The notes below the pieces were generated by a model, which saw only the letters and a list, made by a program, of their open reading frames with translations, did not search any database and had not been told where the DNA came from. A DNA stretch of 64,000 nt from Mycobacterium sp. Aquia_213 (GTDB lineage Bacteria; Actinomycetota; Actinomycetes; Mycobacteriales; Mycobacteriaceae). The DNA lies in contig NZ_CP113116.1 of assembly GCF_026625985.1 (NCBI RefSeq), positions 1,736,001 through 1,800,000 of the forward strand, given 5' to 3'. The position numbers and the translations under genes were made by a program. This document shows positions 8,140-15,890 of the stretch, in pieces (the first letter of the stretch is position 1; every line of letters starts with the position of its first letter).

Positions 8140-9879
8140 TCAGGCCGTGTCGGTTGCGGCGCTGCGCTGCACGTGCACCGGCAGGTCGTCCGCCCACGGC
8201 TGAGCGGTGACCATGTCGTCGACATCGACGTAGCCACGCTCGAATTCGCCGGTCGCCGCATCCACCAGTCGATATTCCTGCCGCTGCTTGTGGATGGGCT
8301 GCGCGTCGAGAATCACCACCCGCACGTCGCCGGGCTCGAACCCGCACCGCTGCTGCAGCGCCTCGACGAGGCACTCGTTGTGCAGGTGCCCGTCGCCGAA
8401 GTTCCAGCCGAGCACCATCGCGCAGAGGACCTCGCCCTCGCACAGGTTGTAGTCGTCCTCGTCGTAGCCGGCCAGCGCGCGGTGCACCAGCGTGAGCAGC
8501 GCGCGGCCGTGGGTGTTCATGCCGCGGAAGGCCAGCGCCAGGTGCATCGGGATCAGCGTTTCCTCCTTGCTGCCGTACAACCGCTCGAGCTGCAGGTGCT
8601 GCATCGGGCCGAGCGCACGAGAGCCGGTGCGGAACTTCTCGTCCAGCGACGGCTTGACGCACCACAGGGTGGTGTCCCAGTTGCCGGCGTAATAACGCAT
8701 GCCGGGCAGGAACGAAACCTTGCGCGGGAAGAGGTTTCCCACCACCACGACCGTGGTGATGACCGCGAACAGCACCACGGGCCAGGGGCTGGTCAGATCC
8801 GAGAGCCCGACGGGGGCGTGCGCCACGAACAGCCACAGCACACCGAAGATCATGAAGACGTTCCACTCCAGCGGCACGCCCATCGGGAAGGCCAGCAGGA
8901 TGTTCAGGTGGAACACGATCATCACGAACGCGGCGATCGTGGTCGGCCAGCCGCCGTGTGAGAAGAGCAGCGCCAGTGGCACCAGGCCCTCCACCGCCGT
9001 CGAGAAGTGCGCGATGAAACCCGCTAATCCGCTGGGCCGCAGATCGTCGGGATAGTGCTTGAACATCGACCGCTTGAGCGGGCCCGAGGGGATGAACGGG
9101 TTGTTGGCCAGCATTGTCGAGATCACAAAGGGGAAGTGGCGGTTGAGCTTCGACGTCGCTGCGCCCAGCCAGATCACCATGAAGACGAGTTTGGCCCCGA
9201 TGACGATGTCGGCCCCGGCGAACAGGAACGCCACCGCCAGCGGCGCGTACACCTCGGCGCGAGCGGCCAGGAAGATTATCTTGTCGCGCAGGCTGATAAC
9301 GGCGAGGACGGCTAGGATCGTGACGGTCTGCCACCGCGGTAGCACGCCAATCACCGTGTCCAGAGCCGGAATTGGGCCGGCGCCGTCGGACACCAGCGCC
9401 GTCGCGAGCAACACCAGCAGCGCGCCGTAGAGCAGCGTGTCGAGCGGCGTCCGGTCGACGCCTTTGGTCAGCGGTACCCGGTCGGGCCAGGGTGGCAACC
9501 GGATGGTGCCGGGCCGCAGCCAGTACAGGATCGATCCCATCGGCGGGAAGTAGCGCCCGGCCAGCGGCCCGAAACAACAACCGAGACCGACGACTTCGAA
9601 CAGCATGGTGAACAGCACGGCCTTCTGAAACACGATCGGCTCCGACCACCACGCGGTGACATCACCGAAGCCGCCGATGCCGGTCGTGCACCATCCGAAG
9701 AACCAGCCGCCGAGGATGTAGAGCGCGATCTTCACGCCGTACATCACATGCATAACCAGGGGAATGCCGAAGCCGTTCTCCGCGATGTGGCGCGTCATCG
9801 GAATGATCCGCTCGGCGCGGGTGCGCTTGCTCCACTCGGCAATGTCGACGACGGGCAGGTTGGGCTGGATGAACCCCAT
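8140..9879 (-). CDS. DUF3556 multi-pass membrane protein
   Basis: A 579-residue membrane protein whose length and N-terminus (M-G-F-I-Q-P-N-L-P-V-V-D, then a conserved W-S-K-R-T-R segment) fit the DUF3556 family. About ten hydrophobic segments fill residues 50-380. The last 200 residues are soluble and polar and include L-E-R-L-Y-G-S-K-E-E and G-W-N-F-G-D-G-H-L-H-N-E. No catalytic motif was recognised. It is the third gene of a minus-strand set (amidohydrolase, flavin monooxygenase, this gene) with 170 bases between it and the monooxygenase. It may serve the same pathway, but this is inference from position. The family name is from memory of its length range and N-terminus. Confidence 0.75.
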   Translation of the reverse strand: MGFIQPNLPVVDIAEWSKRTRAERIIPMTRHIAENGFGIPLVMHVMYGVKIALYILGGWFFGWCTTGIGGFGDVTAWWSEPIVFQKAVLFTMLFEVVGLGCCFGPLAGRYFPPMGSILYWLRPGTIRLPPWPDRVPLTKGVDRTPLDTLLYGALLVLLATALVSDGAGPIPALDTVIGVLPRWQTVTILAVLAVISLRDKIIFLAARAEVYAPLAVAFLFAGADIVIGAKLVFMVIWLGAATSKLNRHFPFVISTMLANNPFIPSGPLKRSMFKHYPDDLRPSGLAGFIAHFSTAVEGLVPLALLFSHGGWPTTIAAFVMIVFHLNILLAFPMGVPLEWNVFMIFGVLWLFVAHAPVGLSDLTSPWPVVLFAVITTVVVVGNLFPRKVSFLPGMRYYAGNWDTTLWCVKPSLDEKFRTGSRALGPMQHLQLERLYGSKEETLIPMHLALAFRGMNTHGRALLTLVHRALAGYDEDDYNLCEGEVLCAMVLGWNFGDGHLHNECLVEALQQRCGFEPGDVRVVILDAQPIHKQRQEYRLVDAATGEFERGYVDVDDMVTAQPWADDLPVHVQRSAATDTA

Positions 9880-10049
9880 TGCAGCTCCTCTGACGCAACT
9901 CGTTCACCGGGTGCCAATCGCCGGTCCTGGCGCGAATCGGTGGTGACGAAGAAATTACCTGCAAAAAGGACGAATGCGTAGGGGTATCCCGTCCACCGGA
10001 ACGGACAAATCCGCAGCGGCGGGATTGCGGGCCGGGCGGTCGACTGTCA

Positions 10050-12038
10050 TCACGCCTGCTGCTTGAGAGACGCACCCGCGCATTGCAACTCGTAGTCGTC
10101 AGGGTTTGGACGGTTGGTCCATCGCCAATAATCGAAGATGCGGAACCCGTACAACGTGGGCACGTGGCCGGCGGCGTTCTTGTAGTAGCTGCTGGAGACC
10201 GCCGGATGCGTGTACACCATCTCCTTCAGCCGTTCCTGGCTGCGGCGGTTGTAGTCATCGCACACCTGCGCCCGCGGCATGGCGGAGGCGAAACCGCCCG
10301 CCAGCACCATGTCGATACAACCCATGATGTAGCGCATCTGGCACTCCGAGTTGTAGATGATGCTGGCGCCGTTCACCGCGTTGGTGCCCGGGCCGAACAT
10401 GCAGAAGAAGTTCGGGAATCCCGGCACGGTGACACCCAGATAGGCGTACGCGGAATCGCCCCAGGCCGTGTTGAGTTCGACGCCGTCGCGACCGCGGACA
10501 TTGATAGGCCCGAGTTGGTGGTTGACGTCGAATCCGGTGGCCCACACCAGCACATCGGCGGGTCGATGCACGCCGTCGATGGTCCTCACCCCGTCGGCCG
10601 TGATCTCGGTGACGCCGTCGGTGATCAGTACGACGTCGTCGCGTTGCAGTGTGGTCAGCCAGGTTCCGTTGTCCTGCAAGGTCCGCTTGCCCATCGGGGG
10701 ATAGTTCGGCGTCACCTTCGCCAGGAGTTCCTCGTCGGCGCAGAAGACCCGCATCCACGCGATGAACATCTCGCGGATCGCGTGGTTCGACTCGCTGCAC
10801 GAGAGTCCGCCGTTGTCCCAGGCCGGGTCGATCTTCACCTGCTCGTCGAGCGCATCGGCGATCGGCCACCACGACACGAACCGCGACCATCGTCCGTAGT
10901 ACGGCAGATGGCGGATCGCCCACCTGGCTCCGTCTGGGATCTCGTCGTGGTAGATGGGGTTAGGCGCCATCCACTGCGGCGTGCGCTGGTAGACGTCGAC
11001 ATGTTGAGTCGAGTCGGCGATCGCGGGCACGAGCTGGAATCCGCTGGCGCCGGCCCCGATGACCGCGACCCGCTTACCCGTCAGGTCGATATCGTCGCGC
11101 CAATCCGCGGTGTGGAAAGACGGCCCGCGGAAGTCCTTGGCGCCGTTGATGTCCGGAATCACCGAGTTGCTGAACTGGCCGACCGCGCAGATCAGGGCAC
11201 GCGCGGTCAGCGTTTCCTGGCCGCCGTCCGCCCCGCGGATCGTCACCCGCCAGGTTGCCGATTCCTCGTCCCAGTCCGCGCCGGTCACCTCGGTGTTGAA
11301 TCGCGCGTTGGGGGCGATGTTGTAGCGGGTGGCGACTTCGTTGAGGTACCGCAGGATCTCGGGCTGCTCGGAGAAGTAATGCGTCCAATGGTCAAGTGGC
11401 TCGAACGAGTACGCGTAGTACTGGTTGGCGATGTCCACGCGACAGCCCGGATAGCGGTTGGCCAACCATGTTCCGCCGACGCCCGACTGCTTTTCGATGA
11501 TCGTGAACGGTATGCCCGCCGCCTGCAGCTTGATCCCGGCCAACAGCCCACCCTCACCGCACCCGATGACGACGACGGGGAAGTCGGCGCGCTGCTCGGG
11601 TGTCGACGCCAATATCGGCCCGCACTGATCGGCATCGCTGAACCGCAGGTCCGCGGCGACGTAGTCGATGTACTCCTCGGTGACCTGGCCAGCGGATATC
11701 GTCTCGAACATCACCCGCATCTGCTCGGCATTCGGGACGAACGGCGGCGGACAGCCGCGGTCGCGGTAGTCGCGAATCACGTCGAAGGCGCGCTTGCGTA
11801 CTAACTCCTTGTCAGGCTCGCTCATCGCGCCCTGCAGATCCATCGCAATGAGCATGAACGGCCGCGGAAGCTCGTCCAGCAGACCCATGTCGCCGGTCAT
11901 GTGCACCATCGACATCAACAGCGCCGGAACACTGGCTTGCTCGACGGCCGACCGGATAACGTCGTCGGGGTCGTCGAACGGCTGACCGAGCAGTCGGCTG
12001 AGGTCCGTCGATGCGGATGACACAGCAGGTGGGGACAC
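10050..12038 (-). CDS. Flavin-containing monooxygenase, Baeyer-Villiger type
   Basis: A 662-residue FAD/NADPH monooxygenase. The FAD Rossmann motif is V-I-G-C-G-E-G-G (about 157-164), followed by I-E-K-Q-S-G-V-G-G-T-W and N-R-Y-P-G-C-R-V-D, both typical of Baeyer-Villiger enzymes. The NADPH Rossmann motif is V-I-G-A-G-A-S-G (about 326-333). The fingerprint FxGxxxHxxxW is present at 303-313 (F-R-G-P-S-F-H-T-A-D-W), but the next residue is Arg rather than the usual Pro or Asp. An N-terminal extension of about 150 residues precedes the FAD domain, as in several larger mycobacterial homologues. A 30-bp inverted repeat lies 14 bases upstream of the start. Such enzymes turn ketones into esters or oxidise heteroatoms; the substrate is unknown. 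Confidence 0.88.
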   Translation of the reverse strand: MSPPAVSSASTDLSRLLGQPFDDPDDVIRSAVEQASVPALLMSMVHMTGDMGLLDELPRPFMLIAMDLQGAMSEPDKELVRKRAFDVIRDYRDRGCPPPFVPNAEQMRVMFETISAGQVTEEYIDYVAADLRFSDADQCGPILASTPEQRADFPVVVIGCGEGGLLAGIKLQAAGIPFTIIEKQSGVGGTWLANRYPGCRVDIANQYYAYSFEPLDHWTHYFSEQPEILRYLNEVATRYNIAPNARFNTEVTGADWDEESATWRVTIRGADGGQETLTARALICAVGQFSNSVIPDINGAKDFRGPSFHTADWRDDIDLTGKRVAVIGAGASGFQLVPAIADSTQHVDVYQRTPQWMAPNPIYHDEIPDGARWAIRHLPYYGRWSRFVSWWPIADALDEQVKIDPAWDNGGLSCSESNHAIREMFIAWMRVFCADEELLAKVTPNYPPMGKRTLQDNGTWLTTLQRDDVVLITDGVTEITADGVRTIDGVHRPADVLVWATGFDVNHQLGPINVRGRDGVELNTAWGDSAYAYLGVTVPGFPNFFCMFGPGTNAVNGASIIYNSECQMRYIMGCIDMVLAGGFASAMPRAQVCDDYNRRSQERLKEMVYTHPAVSSSYYKNAAGHVPTLYGFRIFDYWRWTNRPNPDDYELQCAGASLKQQA

Positions 12039-12051
12039 GATTCCTCCGCGT

Positions 12052-12081
12052 GACTAGACAGATCTTTAGTGATGTCTAGTC
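12052..12081. promoter_or_regulatory. Inverted repeat upstream of the flavin monooxygenase
   Basis: Perfect 9-bp arms GACTAGACA and TGTCTAGTC are separated by 12 bases. The half-site TAGACA is the same core as in the two TetR operator candidates at 4472 and 5341, but the spacing differs. It sits at -14 to -43 relative to the monooxygenase start codon, where a repressor would act. Confidence 0.6.
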
Positions 12082-12236
12082 GTAGGTTAGCATCGTGGCC
12101 GTCCTTCTCAGGTGAAGGAGGTCCGATCCCATACGTCGACTACAGGGACATGACTGTGACCGCGGCCCTGGAGACCACTCATTAATGGCAGCGGTGCGTG
12201 GTCAATCGGAAAACGGCAACGGAGGCGAGACCAACG

Positions 12237-14036
12237 TCAGTGGCGCACAAAGCTGTTCGTGTGTTCCGCCGGCTGCGGGTCCACCGCGGGTGACCGCCGG
12301 CCGACCCGCAGGAAGCTGCCGGTGCGTACCTTGCCGAGGATGTCGGTGGGTTCCCCGTTTGCGACGACCTGCTGGCCACTGATGAACACCGCAACGACGG
12401 TGGCGTCGTTGCGATTCACCATGCGGGACAACCCGCCATACTGTTCGACGCGCTCTTCGGCGTACGCATCCAGGGAGTCGTCGAGGCGCTCGGGATCGAT
12501 GATCGACAGATCCGCCCGGTCACCGATGCGCAGGTGGCCGGCGTCGAGTCCGTACCAGTCGGCGATCTCGCCGCTGAGGCGGTGGATTGCGTATTCGATT
12601 GACATGAAAGGTGTTCCGGTATTGTCCGCGTCCCGCACGTGTCTGAGCAGCCGCAGGCCCATGTTGTAGAAGGCCATATTCCGAAGGTGCGCACCGGCAT
12701 CCGAGAACCCCAACTGGGTGTAGGGCTCCGTGGCGAATTTCTTGAGCACTTCGGGGCGATGGTTGGAGATGGTGGTGAACCAGCGGAGTTTGGTGCCGTG
12801 CTCGAGGACCAGGTCGAGGAACGCGTCGACCGGGTGCAGGCCGCCGCGATCGAGGCCGACCTCACCGAACGACTTTCCGATGACGGACGAGTCCGGGCAA
12901 TCGGTGATCATCGCGTCGAAGAAGTCGCGGTGCCACACCCGAATTCCGAACTTCTGGTCGTAATCCTTGCGGAACCGTCGCCGGTAGGCTTCGTCGCGCA
13001 TCAACTCGTCGCGTTCCAGGCAGTCCGCCAGGTGCATCGCTTCCTGTCCCGATCCGAACTCCTCGAAGATGACGAAGTCGATGCCGTCGGCGTAGACGGT
13101 GAACGGTACCGGGAGATGCTGGAAGCGGAAGTTGGCGCCGAGCGCATTGACGGCCGTGGCCAGTCCCTTGAGGAAGTAGAACGCGACAGGATTCGACTTG
13201 GCGTCGGCCGCGGCCAGCAGGCTGGTCTTCAGCGGCTTGCGATACAGCCCTATCGACTGCAGTGCCTGAAAGACCAGATTCACCGGCATGGCGATGTCGG
13301 GAGCCGATTGCAGGATGCGGCCCCGGGCGCGCACCAATTTCTTGAGCCGACGGTTTTCGCGCCACTTCGCGTAGGTCGACGGCAGGGTGCGGGACCGGCA
13401 GGTCTGCCCGTCGAGTTTGTCGAAACGAAGCTGGTTGGTCGACAACCCGATGAAGCCGGCGTCCAGCGCCTCGGTCAGCATCCGCTCCATGCGGGCCACT
13501 TCGGCGCGGGTCGGCTTGATGTCGTCGTCGGTGGAGCGGTCGAGTCCCATGGTGACGGTGCGGATGTCCGAATGTCCGATGAAGGAGCACAGGTTTGGGC
13601 CCAGCGGCAGGTCCTCGATCGCGGTGATGTACTGCTCGCCGCTGCTCCACGTCTTGTGTGCGCCGATCGACTTGATCACGTGTTCGCGCGGAATCGCCTC
13701 GACTCGGCCGAAGAGGTCGCCGGCGTCCTCGGCATCGACGTGAATGGTTGATATCGAGCACGATCCCGTTGCCACCGTCGTCACGCCGTGCCGGACGGAC
13801 TCTGCCAACCCGGGACCTTCGAGGACCTCGATGTCGTAGTGCGTGTGAATGTCGAGGAACCCCGGGACAACCCACTTCCCGGATGCGTCAATGACGCTGC
13901 GGCAACCGGCTTCGTCGAGGTCGTTGGTCGAGACCGCGGTCACGTGCCCGCCCGAAATTCCGATATTGCGGATGGCCGAGGGCGCTCCGGTCCCGTCAAA
14001 CCACCGTCCGTTGCGGATGATCGTGTCGTATGACAT
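12237..14036 (-). CDS. Amidohydrolase, N-acyl-D-amino-acid deacylase family
   Basis: A 599-residue metal-dependent hydrolase of amidohydrolase family 3. After the N-terminal beta strands (I-I-R-N-G-R-W-F-D-G-T-G) comes the metal site G-F-L-D-I-H-T-H-Y-D (HxH at about 64 and 66), then G-V-T-T-V and G-S-C-S. The C-terminal S-D-A-G-A-H and a late strand ending in V-V-A-N-G are also family features. D-aminoacylases and related enzymes share this layout, but here the middle region has long insertions, so the substrate may be quite different. The ATG at 14036 has AGGAAC upstream on the minus strand. It is the first gene of the minus-strand set leading to the flavin monooxygenase and the DUF3556 protein. 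Confidence 0.85.
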   Translation of the reverse strand: MSYDTIIRNGRWFDGTGAPSAIRNIGISGGHVTAVSTNDLDEAGCRSVIDASGKWVVPGFLDIHTHYDIEVLEGPGLAESVRHGVTTVATGSCSISTIHVDAEDAGDLFGRVEAIPREHVIKSIGAHKTWSSGEQYITAIEDLPLGPNLCSFIGHSDIRTVTMGLDRSTDDDIKPTRAEVARMERMLTEALDAGFIGLSTNQLRFDKLDGQTCRSRTLPSTYAKWRENRRLKKLVRARGRILQSAPDIAMPVNLVFQALQSIGLYRKPLKTSLLAAADAKSNPVAFYFLKGLATAVNALGANFRFQHLPVPFTVYADGIDFVIFEEFGSGQEAMHLADCLERDELMRDEAYRRRFRKDYDQKFGIRVWHRDFFDAMITDCPDSSVIGKSFGEVGLDRGGLHPVDAFLDLVLEHGTKLRWFTTISNHRPEVLKKFATEPYTQLGFSDAGAHLRNMAFYNMGLRLLRHVRDADNTGTPFMSIEYAIHRLSGEIADWYGLDAGHLRIGDRADLSIIDPERLDDSLDAYAEERVEQYGGLSRMVNRNDATVVAVFISGQQVVANGEPTDILGKVRTGSFLRVGRRSPAVDPQPAEHTNSFVRH

Positions 14037-14357
14037 ATCCGTTCCTCGCCGTTGGGTGCGACCGTCGCCTTGCGGCGCTGCTCGCGTTCTCTAGACCATA
14101 CGCTCTTACCGCACATGGATGGTGACAGGCGGGAAAATCTACACCATACAAAAGTCAAAAGTGTATGTTCTCGCGGAGCCCGTCGACGCGCCTGGGGATG
14201 CGGAAATCACTCATTTTGGCGGTGCGACTCTTCGTCGGGGGTCGAGCTCGACACGGAGGCTCCGCGGTGCCGCCCAGATGGCCCGCTAAGACATTTTGGG
14301 CTGATGGGGTTGGTGCGATGCCGCACGCGAAGCATCGCGGTGCAGCGGAACTGCGAT
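14037..14357. other. Intergenic region with repeated motif, before the amidohydrolase gene
   Basis: No gene is seen in this 321-base gap. It contains two near-identical 12-mers, TCTAGACCATAC (14090-14101) and TCTACACCATAC (14138-14149), 48 bases apart. It also contains an inverted repeat CATACA-N11-TGTATG (14145-14167). These are candidate binding sites for a regulator of the minus-strand operon that starts at 14036. The rest shows nothing recognisable. Confidence 0.5.
14145..14167. promoter_or_regulatory. Inverted repeat upstream of the amidohydrolase gene
   Basis: CATACA-N11-TGTATG, perfect 6-bp arms with an A/T-rich centre, about 110 bases before the amidohydrolase start. Its left arm overlaps one of the two direct-repeat copies in this gap. 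Confidence 0.4.
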
Positions 14358-14433
<76 letters not shown>

Positions 14434-14457
14434 TTGGTCAGCCGAGATTGCGTTGCG

Positions 14458-14487
14458 ACTTTAACAGGCATCCCGTCGCAGTGCGAA
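14458..14487 (-). promoter_or_regulatory. Likely promoter of tRNA-Lys
   Basis: On the minus strand TTCGCA and TAAAGT (TAnnnT type) are 18 bases apart and lie about 25 bases upstream of the tRNA 5' end, as expected for a housekeeping sigma promoter. Confidence 0.35.
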
Positions 14488-14609
14488 ATCGCTGGACCAC
14501 CCAGTGTAGAGCCTGCGCGGCGAGCGGTCGTCCAGCGTTTTGCGGGCCTTGGGCGGCTGGCTTAAGGTCATCCAGCTGAGTTGCCATGAGCACTGGGCGT
14601 AACCCATTA

Positions 14610-14627
14610 GAATATTTGCAAGTATTC
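14610..14627. promoter_or_regulatory. Palindrome upstream of ldtB
   Basis: An 18-bp near-perfect palindrome, GAATA-N8-TATTC, whose inner part TTTGCAAG is also nearly symmetric (16 of 18 positions match). It ends about 50 bases before the ldtB start. A second short inverted repeat, GGTCA-N4-TGACC, follows at 14631-14644. Confidence 0.45.
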
Positions 14628-14678
14628 TCCGGTCAGCGGTGACCGTACATCAACATAAATATTGTGGAAGGTCACTTG

Positions 14679-15875
14679 ATGGCGCCTTTGCGTAGACGTC
14701 GATCGTGGCTGGCTGCTGGGTTGGTCATGTTTGCTGTCATCGGTGTCGCCTGCAGTAGCAACCACACCGCCGCCCCGCCGAAAATCATCTTCGACAAGGG
14801 CACGCCGTTCGCCGATCTGCTGGTTCCCAAGCTCACCTCCTCGGTGTCGGACGGCGCCGTCGGCGTCACCGTCGATGCACCGGTCACCGTCAACGTTGCC
14901 GATGGCGTGCTGGCGTCGGTCACGATGGTCAACGACAACGGCAAGACGATCAACGGCCAACTGAGCCCCGATGGACTGCGCTGGTCGACGACCGATCAGC
15001 TCGGCTACAACCGCCACTACACGCTGAACGTGAAGGCGCTCGGGCTCGGCGGCGCCGCGAGCCGCCAGATGAGCTTCTCGACCAGTTCGCCCGCGCACCT
15101 GACGATGCCGTACGTCGCTCCGGGCGACGGCGAGGTCGTGGGCATCGGCGAGCCGGTGGCGATCCGGTTCGACGAGAACATCGCGGACCGCGCCGCCGCT
15201 CAAAAGGCGATCAAAATCACCACCAACCCACCCGTCGAGGGCGCGTTCTACTGGCTGAACAACCGCGAAGTGCGTTGGCGCCCAGAGCATTTCTGGAAAG
15301 CCGGAACAGCCATCGACGTGGCGGTCAACACCTATGGCGTCGACCTGGGCGACGGAATGTTCGGCGAGGACAACGTCAAGACCCACTTCACCATCGGCGA
15401 CGAGGTCATCTCGACCGCCGACGACAACACCAAGATGGTGACCGTCCGGGTCAACGGTGAAGTCGTGAAGACGATGCCGACGTCGATGGGCAAGGACAGC
15501 ACCCCGACGGCCAACGGGTTCTACATCATCGGCGGCCGGTACCGGCACATCATCATGGACTCGTCGACGTACGGGGTTCCGGTCAACTCGCCCAACGGGT
15601 ATCGCACCGAAGTCGACTGGGCCACGCAGATGTCCTACAGCGGCGTTTTCGTACACTCCGCGCCCTGGTCGGTCGGTGCGCAAGGCCATACCAACACCAG
15701 CCACGGCTGTCTGAACGTGAGCCCGAGCAACGCCGAGTGGTTCTACGACCACAGCAAGAGCGGGGACATCGTCGAGGTCGTCAACACGGTCGGGTCGACG
15801 CTTCCCGGCACCGAGGGCCTGGGCGACTGGAACATCCCCTGGCCGCAGTGGAAAGCCGGCAACGCCAACACGTGA
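14679..15875 (+). CDS. ldtB: L,D-transpeptidase LdtB (LdtMt2 type), lipoprotein LppS
   Basis: A 398-residue cell-wall enzyme that makes 3-3 cross-links between peptidoglycan stems and is the target of carbapenems. I chose the ATG at 14679, which has GGAAGG upstream; a GTG at 14664 would add five residues. The N-terminus is a basic signal anchor ending in I-G-V-A-C, a weak lipobox with Gly at -3. Two immunoglobulin-like domains follow (about residues 40-240), then the YkuD catalytic domain with H-T-N-T-S-H-G-C-L-N, nucleophile Cys344 and catalytic His at 342 and 337. The C-terminal W-N-I-P-W segment seals the active site in LdtMt2. Near-collinear resemblance to Rv2518c leaves little doubt. Confidence 0.95.
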   Translation: MAPLRRRRSWLAAGLVMFAVIGVACSSNHTAAPPKIIFDKGTPFADLLVPKLTSSVSDGAVGVTVDAPVTVNVADGVLASVTMVNDNGKTINGQLSPDGLRWSTTDQLGYNRHYTLNVKALGLGGAASRQMSFSTSSPAHLTMPYVAPGDGEVVGIGEPVAIRFDENIADRAAAQKAIKITTNPPVEGAFYWLNNREVRWRPEHFWKAGTAIDVAVNTYGVDLGDGMFGEDNVKTHFTIGDEVISTADDNTKMVTVRVNGEVVKTMPTSMGKDSTPTANGFYIIGGRYRHIIMDSSTYGVPVNSPNGYRTEVDWATQMSYSGVFVHSAPWSVGAQGHTNTSHGCLNVSPSNAEWFYDHSKSGDIVEVVNTVGSTLPGTEGLGDWNIPWPQWKAGNANT

Positions 15876-15890
15876 TGGCGGCTGGGCGAG

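Noticed and set aside
12639..13751. A 370-codon plus-strand frame inside the amidohydrolase gene
   Set aside because: Reverse complement of a conserved enzyme with no family features of its own.
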